Shown here piece by piece: positions 55,849-64,000 of a stretch of DNA of 64,000 nt. The notes beneath the pieces are model-generated. The model saw only the letters and a program-made list of their open reading frames with translations. It was not told where the DNA came from and ran no database searches. The stretch is from Arthonia radiata. Its lineage: Eukaryota; Ascomycota; Arthoniomycetes; Arthoniales; Arthoniaceae. Within the stretch, counting starts at the first letter, position 1; every line of letters starts with the position of its first letter. The stretch is taken from the NCBI GenBank assembly GCA_002989075.1, contig PSQN01000004.1:1178001-1242000 (forward strand), written 5' to 3'. The position numbers were made by a program, and so were the translations under genes.

Positions 55849-58800
55849 TCAATCCAAGTCCCAGACCATGTCTCCACCCAAGCCTTTTCTTCTCCTCGTC
55901 CTTTCCGCAGCTTTCTCTCTCCTTACGTCCAGGTCTGGCCGTCGGAAAGGGTGCGCCTCCGTATTGAACACCCAGTCGTCGAGACTCACCACATCCGGCT
56001 CGCTGAACAGCAACCAGAAGTATTTCAGCGTTTCCGCCGTCCAAAAGCTCTCGGCTCTGTCTTTCAGCTTCACATCCTCAGGCTCAGCCAGCACATCCCA
56101 GATGGCAGAGTTCCCGTGCTCCGCTGCGGTGGCATTATCAATGGCCTCAAACATTTGCCAGCCCTTCTCTCTGAAGTATGGGTCGCCTGTGATTCGATAA
56201 AGGTAAAAGACGCTTTCGATAGCTTCGGGCCGGAGGATGTATTCGGGGTTCAACATCCTCGTAACGCCCGGGGTGAGCTTCTTCCATTTGATCGTTCTGT
56301 CCATGTACTCTGGTATGGTGGTGGGCTGGCCGATAGCTTCTGTCGATGCCGTCGTCGGCGCCGGACGCACGTTGGAGTCGGGTCTGCGCTTGTCAGGCAG
56401 GTGATCAAGCTCAGACGGTGCCTCGACGGTCTGACTGTCGCGACCGATGCGGCTGTTCCAGATGCTGTTGGCGTTAGCCAAAGAGGGATCGACATCACGC
56501 TTGTTTGCCTTCTTTGTGTCCTTTGAACCGCCTTTGGCAGCTGAGATGGTGTCACGGTCTGTGTCTGCAGCCATCGACTGGAAAACGGCGACCCTATCAC
56601 TGGCCCAAGGATCGATCGCGTCCCACCAGCGCGTTTCGTTGAATTTGCAGGGCCCTGTAAGGTTGACGCAAGGGACCATGTCAATGAGCTCTGGCATGAT
56701 ACCAGTCGGGGTCTGCTCGTACGCCCAAATGCAGCCATCAGTGAGTTTGCGAGCCAGGTCAATGTCGCCCTCGTTCCTGAACGCTCGAGCAGCGAGCGCT
56801 ATGAAAGCGCCTTGGAAGCACGTAAGATGACCAGTATGAGGAGTGAAGCTACCACGGACCCGGTCAGTCTCATTATCCAAAAAGCCTTGAGTCTGAAAAT
56901 CGCCCGTGAAAAAGACGGGCCGTTTCGTGTCGTTTGTCATGGTGCGAAAGAGTAGGTAGTCTTTTACGCCTTTCATAGCCATTTCGTGCATCCTTTGATA
57001 CTGCGGCTCAAGCCCGCCAAGGAGGAGATAAGACTTTGGGAGATACTCGTATACGGAATCGGCCATCCCACCAAGCGAGTATTTGTCACTGCCAGTATCG
57101 CCGTAGGTGCTCTGCAGACCTCTTGTGACGCATCTGTGCATGGCTTTGTTATGTTTGAAAGCTGGACGTTCGTCATCTGAGGCGTCACCGAACGATGAAC
57201 TGTCTTTGCTCTTCATATCTATTGGTCTCTGTGTCTTCGAAGGCTTGTTCCGAGCTCCGTGCTTCGAGTCGCTGCCGAATGAGGACTTGTCCTTAACTCC
57301 AGTGTTGTCGTGGTATGAAGAGTCTCCAGCGAGCTTTTTGGCCGGGGAGATCGCCTGGCTTGTTCGGTCACTATTGATCGGATCTTGCTCCTCGTCATCG
57401 TCTAATGACGTGGTCTTGGACTTTGATTTGCCAGCCTTTGCGGTCTTGGAGTTCTTCGAAGATGGCCGTTCGGGTGCAGCAACTTCATCATCTGCGAAGC
57501 TTGATTTTCCTGTGCGTCCTGTCGAGTCGGTCGATGTGAACCTGGGATCAGCGTTGCCCTTCGCGCTAGGGCGCTTCGGTTGATGCACAAGCTGGGTGTC
57601 ATCATCTTCGTTGACGTCCTCCTCCTCATCCTCGCTGTCGACTTGGGCAAGCGGCTTTCGGCTTTTCGTCGAAACGCTGCTTGCACGATCCATGTCCTCC
57701 TTCTCATCTCCTGCATCGTGAGCTGTCTGCGCGCTTGACCTTGTATCCGAGACGTCGTCCTTGGCCTTATATTTAGGAGGGGCTCGCTTGCGAAGCGATC
57801 TGTCCGAGCTGTCCAGCACCTCCACTTCCTCGTCCTCGTCTGCATCCATTACGTGCTCTTCCTGGATGCTAGCTTTGGGACTGCTAGCCTTTGAAGGCTT
57901 TCCCTGCTTTGTCTCGACCGGGTTTCTGCCTTTACTAAGCTTTTCATGCTCCTTTAGCGCTGACTGAACCTCGGCTGGCAGCTTGTTTTTCACGGTATCT
58001 TTCAACTTGCGCTCAGAATCCTCTTCCGGCTTGTAAGCATTGGAGGTTCCTTCATTGGAAATGATAATGCCCTCTTTCTCCTTCTTATCCCTCTCAAGGT
58101 CACCCAGCGTACAACCACCCGACGCGTCGACGCTCAGTGGCCATAGCCCGGGTACCTTCGTCATGTTCTGCCAGATTTCGAACTCATCGGTGATGCGCGC
58201 AACCGCATCGTAATATCTATGGTCCTCAGTGATCTGCGCTAGCCTTATAAACTCCATGGACAAGCTGCCGATCTCCGCAAGCACGGTTGAGCTTGAGCCA
58301 ACTGCCATCCTTTGGCGATTCTCCGTATGCCAGTGATAGAATGTGGCCGGCATCCTGTTGGGCGTGTCAAATGCGCCCATCAAAACATCTCCGAGTTGTT
58401 TCGCCTTGTCCAACAAGACGGGGTATCTTGATTCTGATATATCATATGCTGCAATCAGACCACCCATGTATCGAATGGCCACCTCGAACAACGGAAGCAT
58501 CTCCCTATTAGTAGTCGTAAAGTCGATATGTGAAACCTCGTCCACGGCCTCTTCGAACTCCTCTTTCAGGCCCATTATCCACAGCATGTCCAGTGAATCC
58601 ACGAGTGTAGCACGCCATCCAGCAAACGGATCTTGAAATGACCCAGATACAGGTCGCAACTCATCATGGTCCCATGCGTATTCCTTGTAGCCTGCCCAAT
58701 GCCTTAAGAAGGTCTTCTTTAATTTCTTCAACTTCTTCTGTCGGTCCTTCTTTTCATGCGTCGTCTCGCGCGCGAACGCATGCTGTATCCGAGGTATCGC

Positions 58801-59265
58801 TTTGGGCTTGCCATCTGGCAGCTTGATCACAAAGTCGTCTGGGACTGGAAAGTTCTCCGACATCTTCGTGAAATGGGACACTTTGCCGGTGGTCGTGGAC
58901 GTCGATGGTGGATCATGCTTGCCCTTCGGTAGCCTCTCATCGATCGCCGGCTCCTCAGAGGGCTTCTTATGCGGAAACTCGAAGACATCGCCAAAGCCTT
59001 TGCTGGAGCCCTTGCCCTTCCTCTTGCCTTCCGCGCCAGGTATTGCTATCTGGGACTCTGACTTCGAGTTCTTGAACATGGAGTCATTAGGCGTCTTTGC
59101 GCCACGGCTCTTCTCGACGTCATTTGAGGAGCTGCTGGAATGTACATTTTGAAGAAACGCTGGAGATCTGCCCCTCCAACTCCTTGCGTCTGTTAGATAG
59201 TAAAGACCGAATAATATGAGGGCGGCTACAAATAGGAAGACTCGGTAGCGACGTAGCCGCAGCAT
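55849..59265 (-). CDS. GH47 alpha-1,2-mannosidase with long acidic insertion, 1138 aa
   Basis: Type II membrane glycosidase of the ER/Golgi that trims Man from N-glycans. The start is the first in-frame ATG (59265); an N-terminal anchor follows (FLFVAALILFGLYYL, about 10-24). GH47 motifs: HDELRPVSGSFQDPFAGWRA (acid residue Glu202), TLVDSLDMLWIMG, GLWPLSVDA, LGGMADSVYEYLPKSYLLLGG, TGHLTCFQGAF, LRPEAIESVFYLYRITGD (Glu1014) and WTAETLKYFWLLF. VFNTEAHPF supplies the Ca-binding Thr1102. Residues about 390-725 interrupt the barrel with a Ser/Lys/Asp/Glu-rich segment that family members mostly lack, and a smaller insertion lies at about 900-975. Most GH47 enzymes are 500-700 aa. Single exon. Whether it acts in maturation or ER-associated degradation is unclear. 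Confidence 0.92.
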   Translation of the reverse strand: MLRLRRYRVFLFVAALILFGLYYLTDARSWRGRSPAFLQNVHSSSSSNDVEKSRGAKTPNDSMFKNSKSESQIAIPGAEGKRKGKGSSKGFGDVFEFPHKKPSEEPAIDERLPKGKHDPPSTSTTTGKVSHFTKMSENFPVPDDFVIKLPDGKPKAIPRIQHAFARETTHEKKDRQKKLKKLKKTFLRHWAGYKEYAWDHDELRPVSGSFQDPFAGWRATLVDSLDMLWIMGLKEEFEEAVDEVSHIDFTTTNREMLPLFEVAIRYMGGLIAAYDISESRYPVLLDKAKQLGDVLMGAFDTPNRMPATFYHWHTENRQRMAVGSSSTVLAEIGSLSMEFIRLAQITEDHRYYDAVARITDEFEIWQNMTKVPGLWPLSVDASGGCTLGDLERDKKEKEGIIISNEGTSNAYKPEEDSERKLKDTVKNKLPAEVQSALKEHEKLSKGRNPVETKQGKPSKASSPKASIQEEHVMDADEDEEVEVLDSSDRSLRKRAPPKYKAKDDVSDTRSSAQTAHDAGDEKEDMDRASSVSTKSRKPLAQVDSEDEEEDVNEDDDTQLVHQPKRPSAKGNADPRFTSTDSTGRTGKSSFADDEVAAPERPSSKNSKTAKAGKSKSKTTSLDDDEEQDPINSDRTSQAISPAKKLAGDSSYHDNTGVKDKSSFGSDSKHGARNKPSKTQRPIDMKSKDSSSFGDASDDERPAFKHNKAMHRCVTRGLQSTYGDTGSDKYSLGGMADSVYEYLPKSYLLLGGLEPQYQRMHEMAMKGVKDYLLFRTMTNDTKRPVFFTGDFQTQGFLDNETDRVRGSFTPHTGHLTCFQGAFIALAARAFRNEGDIDLARKLTDGCIWAYEQTPTGIMPELIDMVPCVNLTGPCKFNETRWWDAIDPWASDRVAVFQSMAADTDRDTISAAKGGSKDTKKANKRDVDPSLANANSIWNSRIGRDSQTVEAPSELDHLPDKRRPDSNVRPAPTTASTEAIGQPTTIPEYMDRTIKWKKLTPGVTRMLNPEYILRPEAIESVFYLYRITGDPYFREKGWQMFEAIDNATAAEHGNSAIWDVLAEPEDVKLKDRAESFWTAETLKYFWLLFSEPDVVSLDDWVFNTEAHPFRRPDLDVRREKAAERTRRRKGLGGDMVWDLD

Positions 59266-59702
59266 GATTAGGGAGCGCCGGGGACCAGATCGACGCAGAC
59301 GGAGAGGGGGAAGATGTGCAGAGCACAAACGTGGGCTGAGACTCTCCCATGCGGCGCGAGAGCGTCAGAAAGATCCACGTCGGTTTCAGACGCACGGAGG
59401 GTGACATGCGCCGGCGCTTTGCTGTGAGAAGCGCTTGTCGGACTAGGGAACGTAGCCTTTGGGGATTTCAAAAGAGCGAATCGTTCACACAGGGCATAGA
59501 TTGAAGAGAGCAAGGCCGTGCATGGTCGACTGAACGGTTGCATGCAGTACGCCGCCAGGTACAAAAGCAGACGCTTGGCATCGGACGGCGCATTACAGCC
59601 CTGACTCAAGATATGTTGTCAGGAGACAATTGTAGATGAAACTTGTAATTCGAAAGTGTGTCAATTGAGCATTCTTACGCGCTGCTACGGTATCTTCCTC
59701 CT
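59266..59702. other. Promoter region of the mannosidase gene
   Basis: 437 bp between two minus-strand genes; no gene seen. Confidence 0.5.
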
Positions 59703-62147
59703 TCATGCTTCGCGAGCTCTCGGCCATTCCCCTGGAACATGCAAATCACGGCCACTCAATGCGGTATCGTGCCTTAGCACCGAGGGAAACATATGGCCCG
59801 TCGGACGCAGAACGGGTGTATGCTGGGCTTCTGGTGCAACTGCTGCTGTTTCCACAGTTCGATCGGGGAAGTTTCTAGCTGGCTGAGCTGCTTCTGGGGG
59901 ACCCGAGGCTTCCATGGTCTCGGTATAGTCGGACATCACGCCGCGGTTGAGCGCAGGCTGCGCTTCTGCTGAGCGCGTGGTATCGACAGCTGCCACGTCC
60001 GAGACCACGTCCGAGACAGCGTTGCCTGACTCTCGAGCCGGTTGTTGTTCAGGCGCCATCTCAGCCATCGCACCCCCGGCAGCTATCGGTGCAGCCAGTA
60101 CAGTGCTATCGTTACGAGGCACGCCTTCCGGATCTTCGGCCTGATAGCTGTCGGGTCTCAACACTGTGTCATGCACTACTGACTGTGTTGATTGGCGTGC
60201 TGGCGCAAGGTCGGATGCGTAACTCTGGCGATATTCATTCAAAGACGTCGCGATCGGCCCAGCAGAAGCAAGCGCTCCCGTCATCATGGGCTCGCGTTCT
60301 TGATAAGAGCTTCCACTAGACTGTGACATCGGCCTATCGCGGCTCTTCAGTTGCTCAACATTAATATCCGACGGACTGTAGGATTATGAGTTAGCTTAAG
60401 CAATCTATCCAACTGGTGTTCGAGAGTTGACATACAATCTCCCACCTGGCGATGGTCTCTTTGGGGGCGGTGGTTCAATTACCTCTCTTTTGGCTGTTTG
60501 GTTCGCAGCATACGGTACCTCGTCCGCCTCGTCATCTTCAACGCCGTCGCTGCTGATTGAAAGCGCACGTTGACTGGCAGCGCTCATACTTCTGGCATGG
60601 CGTTTCACGTATTCGTTGCGCTCATGACCGGTCTTTTCTGTCAAATTCCGGATGTCCTCATACCAAGCCATCATTGTATCGTATGATTCGGCTCGGAACA
60701 CCCACGAGTGTCCACGATGGATACCACCACTCTGGCGTCCCTTGAGACTGAATTTGTGTGACGTAGCGTCAGGCGCCGAGCGTGAGCCCAGCCTTTGGTC
60801 CGTCAAGCTAAGAGACATGACGGGCTGCTGAGTATGTATGTGGTCTGCAGATTTGAACTCATGGAGGTGTGTTGGCGACAACACATACCTGATGGTGTTA
60901 GCAAAGAGCGCACATTCATGCGCAGTGCACTCACCACCCTGGCGTGTAGCTCTTCAGGTACTTGCTCTTGCGCTCCAGCATGCCACCGCGAATCTCAGAG
61001 GCGGCAGGATTGTATTTGCCGGGGTAGTGAACATCCTCTAGCTGCCGCAGCGGCACACTAGGATTGACAAAATGAGGGTCATTTTCCACAAACGTGTCCC
61101 ATTCGTGATCCTTGTGCATGCCAAGTGGCCCAGCACGCAGATCATCAATGGTCGAATGAGCGGCATCGGCCTCTCTCTTCAGGATACCAGCGTACGCGTT
61201 GTACGCCTTTTGAATCTCGCCAACCACGATGGACTCCAGCTCTCGACCAGAGCCCTCCAGATTCAGGTACGCGCGGTGCAGATAATTCTCCTCTTCAATC
61301 TGCTTCTCGACTTGCCGATCGACAGAGAGCTTTATGATGAATGGATCATTCTTGCCGCTGGCATTTGCTGGGTCCGACTCCGCAGCTGCCAGCGCGTCCT
61401 GCAGCGAGGCCACCGCTTTGCGGGTAGTGTCTCTTTCCTTATCCACGTTGTTTTTGAAGTCTCCAGAGAGCGACTTGATCTCTTTGATCTTTTGATTTAG
61501 GTCACCGCGCAGACCATTGAGCTGCGTGATTACGTCGTTCTCAATATCTTTAGACTTGTTTGCTTCGGAGACTGACTGCTTGTGGAACCCACGAAGTATT
61601 TTGGTCGCGTCGTCAAGTCCTCCTTCAGACATGAAGATGGACGGCGTCGTAGTATTATTGAGGACGTTGGAGACTTTGAGCAATGACTTTGAGCGCTGCT
61701 CGTAGGATGTTTGGATTTCGCGAAAGTAGGTTATCAGGTCTTTGAGAAGCTTGCGCCATGCTACAGGACGTGAGCGCGTCGTAAATAAAGGGGGTCTGAA
61801 CTCTTGAGAGATCAAGTGAGCACGCTGTTGCTATTCTGAGACGCACCTTGAAATCGATTGGCCAACACTTCAGTTGGGTTGCCAGAGGTCGGTACGGGGG
61901 AGTGGAAGACGCTGTTGTAGTTGTCCTCATCGTCGCGCATGCCTTTGATGCTCCCAGCTCTGAGAGACTTCCTGCTACCTCGTCGCATCAAGCTCCCGCT
62001 CTTCTTGAGCGACTGCCTTTTCTTCAGCGTGCCGCCGCGCGAAAGCCCGCCCTGGTCCGCAACCTTAGTTGAGGCGCTCGACGCGGAGCGATGCATTGCA
62101 GTCCCGACATTGGTCATAGCTGCTTCGCTGCCGTCGGCGGTAGACAT
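59703..62147 (-). CDS. SLM1: SLM1-type F-BAR and PH domain protein, 750 aa
   Basis: PI(4,5)P2-binding eisosome/plasma-membrane protein that recruits and activates TORC2 targets. Model complement(join(59703..60375,60436..60888,60935..61760,61847..62147)), with all phases consistent. The N-terminal 90 residues are basic and Ser-rich (LKKRQSLKKSGSLMRRGSRKSLRAGSIKG). The F-BAR-like helical domain spans about 95-370 (WRKLLKDLITYFREIQTSYEQRSKSLLKVSNVLNN). The PH domain runs about 365-490, with GMLERKSKYLKSYTPGWYVLSPTHLHEFKSAD across intron 2 and HSWVFRAESYDTMMAWYEDI as its last helix. The C-terminal 230 residues are disordered and rich in Ala, Pro, Glu and Ser, after a conserved RFPSDINVEQLKSRDRP. 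Confidence 0.95.
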
Positions 62148-62870
62148 GCCGCTTTGCTGATCAAGCTATGCTTTCAAGAAGGCTGCCGGTTGCAAGCCTC
62201 AGCTCTACGGGAGCTGTACCACAAAGGAATGAGATGACGGAGTGATCTGTAATGATAACCGATGCCGCGATGGGAGATGTGGTAGGGGGTTCAGGCAGAG
62301 CCGATACCGGTACGGTTAGCAAAGGGAGGAGTCTCACGGTGATGTGAAGGGGATGGCTGCTGCTAATAGATTAGCCAGGCGATGTGTGACGTATTGTCCG
62401 GGCGCAGTGAATAGCAGAGCTGTGCTGGCGGAGAGCTTCGATGAGCAAAGGCCACGCAATCAGGGACTGTGCCCTCCCGTAGTGACCGATCACATGTTCT
62501 TCCAGCTCTCCAAATTTGGTCCAAGAGCAACAGAGCAAGCCAAAGCAATAAACAAGCTCAACGATTCATTTCGGCGCGCGGCCTTGCGGGTCTTGGCACT
62601 CGGGAACGGCACCCGCCGTATCATTTCGAAGTGCTGATATGTTATTGAGTCTTTGTCTTTGGACAGGAGTAATGAAGTCTGCCACGTACTACTGTATCAC
62701 TTCAGCGAGCTGAGACCGAGTCGTCGTGCTCGCTCTGTAGACCGTGTTTACCACAACTAGCTTCTCTGGCTCACCGAGTCCACTCTCAGCGAGCGGTGAC
62801 AGCAACAGTGTATGCTTGCGTCAGGACGAGGTATCTACGGCCTTATGAGCATTTTGTTAGGTCAACCGTC
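62148..62870. other. Divergent promoter region between SLM1 and EFM5
   Basis: 723 bp between divergent starts; no supported gene. Confidence 0.5.
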
Positions 62871-63767
62871 ATGTCGCAAGATCAAAATTCTGACGATGAA
62901 ATGTGCGCCCTGCCCACGCGTTCAACTCATCATGTCCACTGACTTTTCGGTGACCCAGAGAGCTTCCTATCTCCACGCTGAACGCTCTCGCCGAGTTCTA
63001 CGAAGAGCGCGATGCCAAAGAGGAGCAATTCGAAGAGCTCAAGACACAAGCCGAAGATGACTTTGTCACTAAAGCCTGGTCTATGGACGCTTTTGCTGAA
63101 GACTGGAACGCCAGCCAATTCTGGTACACGGATGAGACAGCTACTATTCTTGCCCGCCAATTACTTGACGGCGCAACCTCTCAAACACGCGTTGCCGTAG
63201 TTTCTGCACCCAGCGTATTTATCCAGCTGAAGAACCTACTGGTAGGCTTTGCTGAAGACCGTTGCGAAGTAGAGTATCGACCAATACAAGTAGCCAACTA
63301 TCAGAGCAGAAGATCGCCCACAGGTGACGCTGTTTGAATTCGACGACCGCTTCTCAATATTCAAAGAGTTCATCTACTATGACTTCGCGCAGCCACTCAA
63401 GCTCGATACCGGCCTGAAGGGGACCTTCCACCGCATCATCTGCGACCCGCCGTTTCTGAGTGAAAACTGTCAGACCAAGAGTAAGTGAAATTGTCATAAC
63501 ATCCGACAGCACTGACCAGACGGTATTTCAGCGGCATTGACCGTCTCATGGCTGGCCATACCAAAACAGACTCTCTCGAACCCTGGCAGTGGTGATGCTT
63601 TCCGCCTTATTTCCTGTACAGGCGAGCGCATGGCTGAGCTTTTGCTTCGGCTGTACGCGAAGTTTGGCATGCGCACGACAACATTCAGACCATCGCATTC
63701 AAGGGGGCTTAGCAATGAGTTCTGGTGCTACGCAAACTTTTCGTGTGAGTTGTGGGAGCTTACGTAA
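62871..63767 (+). CDS. EFM5: Protein-lysine N-methyltransferase EFM5 (eEF1A-Lys79 type), 251 aa
   Basis: S-adenosylmethionine-dependent methyltransferase of the N6AMT2/EFM5 family, which trimethylates a conserved lysine of elongation factor 1A. Model join(62871..62902,62959..63289,63324..63480,63532..63767). The first exon encodes only ten complete codons, and the junction gives DDEIELPISTLNALAEFY, the family start. FWYTDETATILARQLL and VSAPSVFIQLKN lead to TLFEFDDRF, and IICDPPFLSENCQTK carries the DPPF catalytic motif, followed by CTGERM and LSNEFWCYANF near the end. Intron 2 is short (34 nt: GTAGCC to CCACAG), below the usual size. It is accepted because it restores the family frame. The length is normal. 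Confidence 0.92.
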
Positions 63768-64000
63768 CAGACGAGGACGTAGCTGGCGTTGAAGCGAAGT
63801 GCAAGACGGGCACACCCGAGCATGAACAATGAACTGGACTTGATCTCATTACGAGCTCCAAGTCGAGATCTAGAGTGGTTGGAAAGTCGAATCTTTCACG
63901 CTTCGTCAGCAGCGTGTACGCTGTACCGAGAGTGCTTGACGTGCACGGACTGGGCGCAACTGAAAGTCCAGCATCAATGATAGTTAGCTCGCCAGTAGTA
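63768..64000. other. 3' flank of EFM5 to window end
   Basis: No supported gene; a 63-codon frame here has no recognisable features. Confidence 0.4.

Overview
The window comes from a filamentous ascomycete (Pezizomycotina; the gene set fits Dothideomycetes, but that placement is inference). Evidence: short 42-150 nt introns with GTRNGT donors and CTRAC branch sites, fungal-specific families (metacaspase, Zn2Cys6 regulator, NACHT-type NLR, DUF6601, HET-like and CorA-like proteins), and a 12 kb AT-rich island whose sequence is saturated with C-to-T/G-to-A change typical of repeat-induced point mutation (RIP).

Layout. 0-29 kb is mostly ordinary gene space: a small unknown protein, a two-module zinc-finger protein, metacaspase, phosphatidylserine synthase, an NLR-like NACHT protein, a Zn2Cys6 factor, a secreted DUF7492-like protein whose predicted mature N-terminus is histidine, and a Wss1-type DNA-protein-crosslink protease. 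At 20.8-22.9 kb lie three tandem small genes that are diverged paralogues of each other, a family I do not recognise. A DUF6601 membrane protein, a papain-fold-like protein with an Asn-Cys motif and a CorA-like membrane protein follow.

29.25-41.6 kb is one nested transposon insertion. A Tad-like LINE (+ strand) with a 12-bp target-site duplication landed just upstream of the CorA-like gene. A Gypsy LTR retrotransposon (- strand, 450-bp LTRs) later landed in the LINE. Both are RIP-mutated fossils.

41.6-53.1 kb is an accessory region: a small hypothetical gene, a HET-like membrane protein, a kinase-like protein, two paralogous secreted precursors made of repeated Cys-x7-Cys peptides, and a decayed three-repeat protein. 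The two precursor genes are the most interesting item. In one, every peptide repeat sits on its own exon. The two genes share first-exon length, TATA placement and a 28-bp bipartite promoter element. The layout resembles alpha-pheromone and Kex2-processed repeat precursors, but the peptide core differs from the known pheromone core.

53.4-64 kb returns to conserved housekeeping genes: acetyl-CoA hydrolase/CoA-transferase (ACH1), a GH47 alpha-mannosidase with a very long acidic insertion, the TORC2/PI(4,5)P2 effector SLM1 (F-BAR plus PH), and the elongation-factor lysine methyltransferase EFM5.

Exon boundaries were derived by hand from splice signals, reading-frame continuity and family knowledge. 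Nothing was searched against a database.
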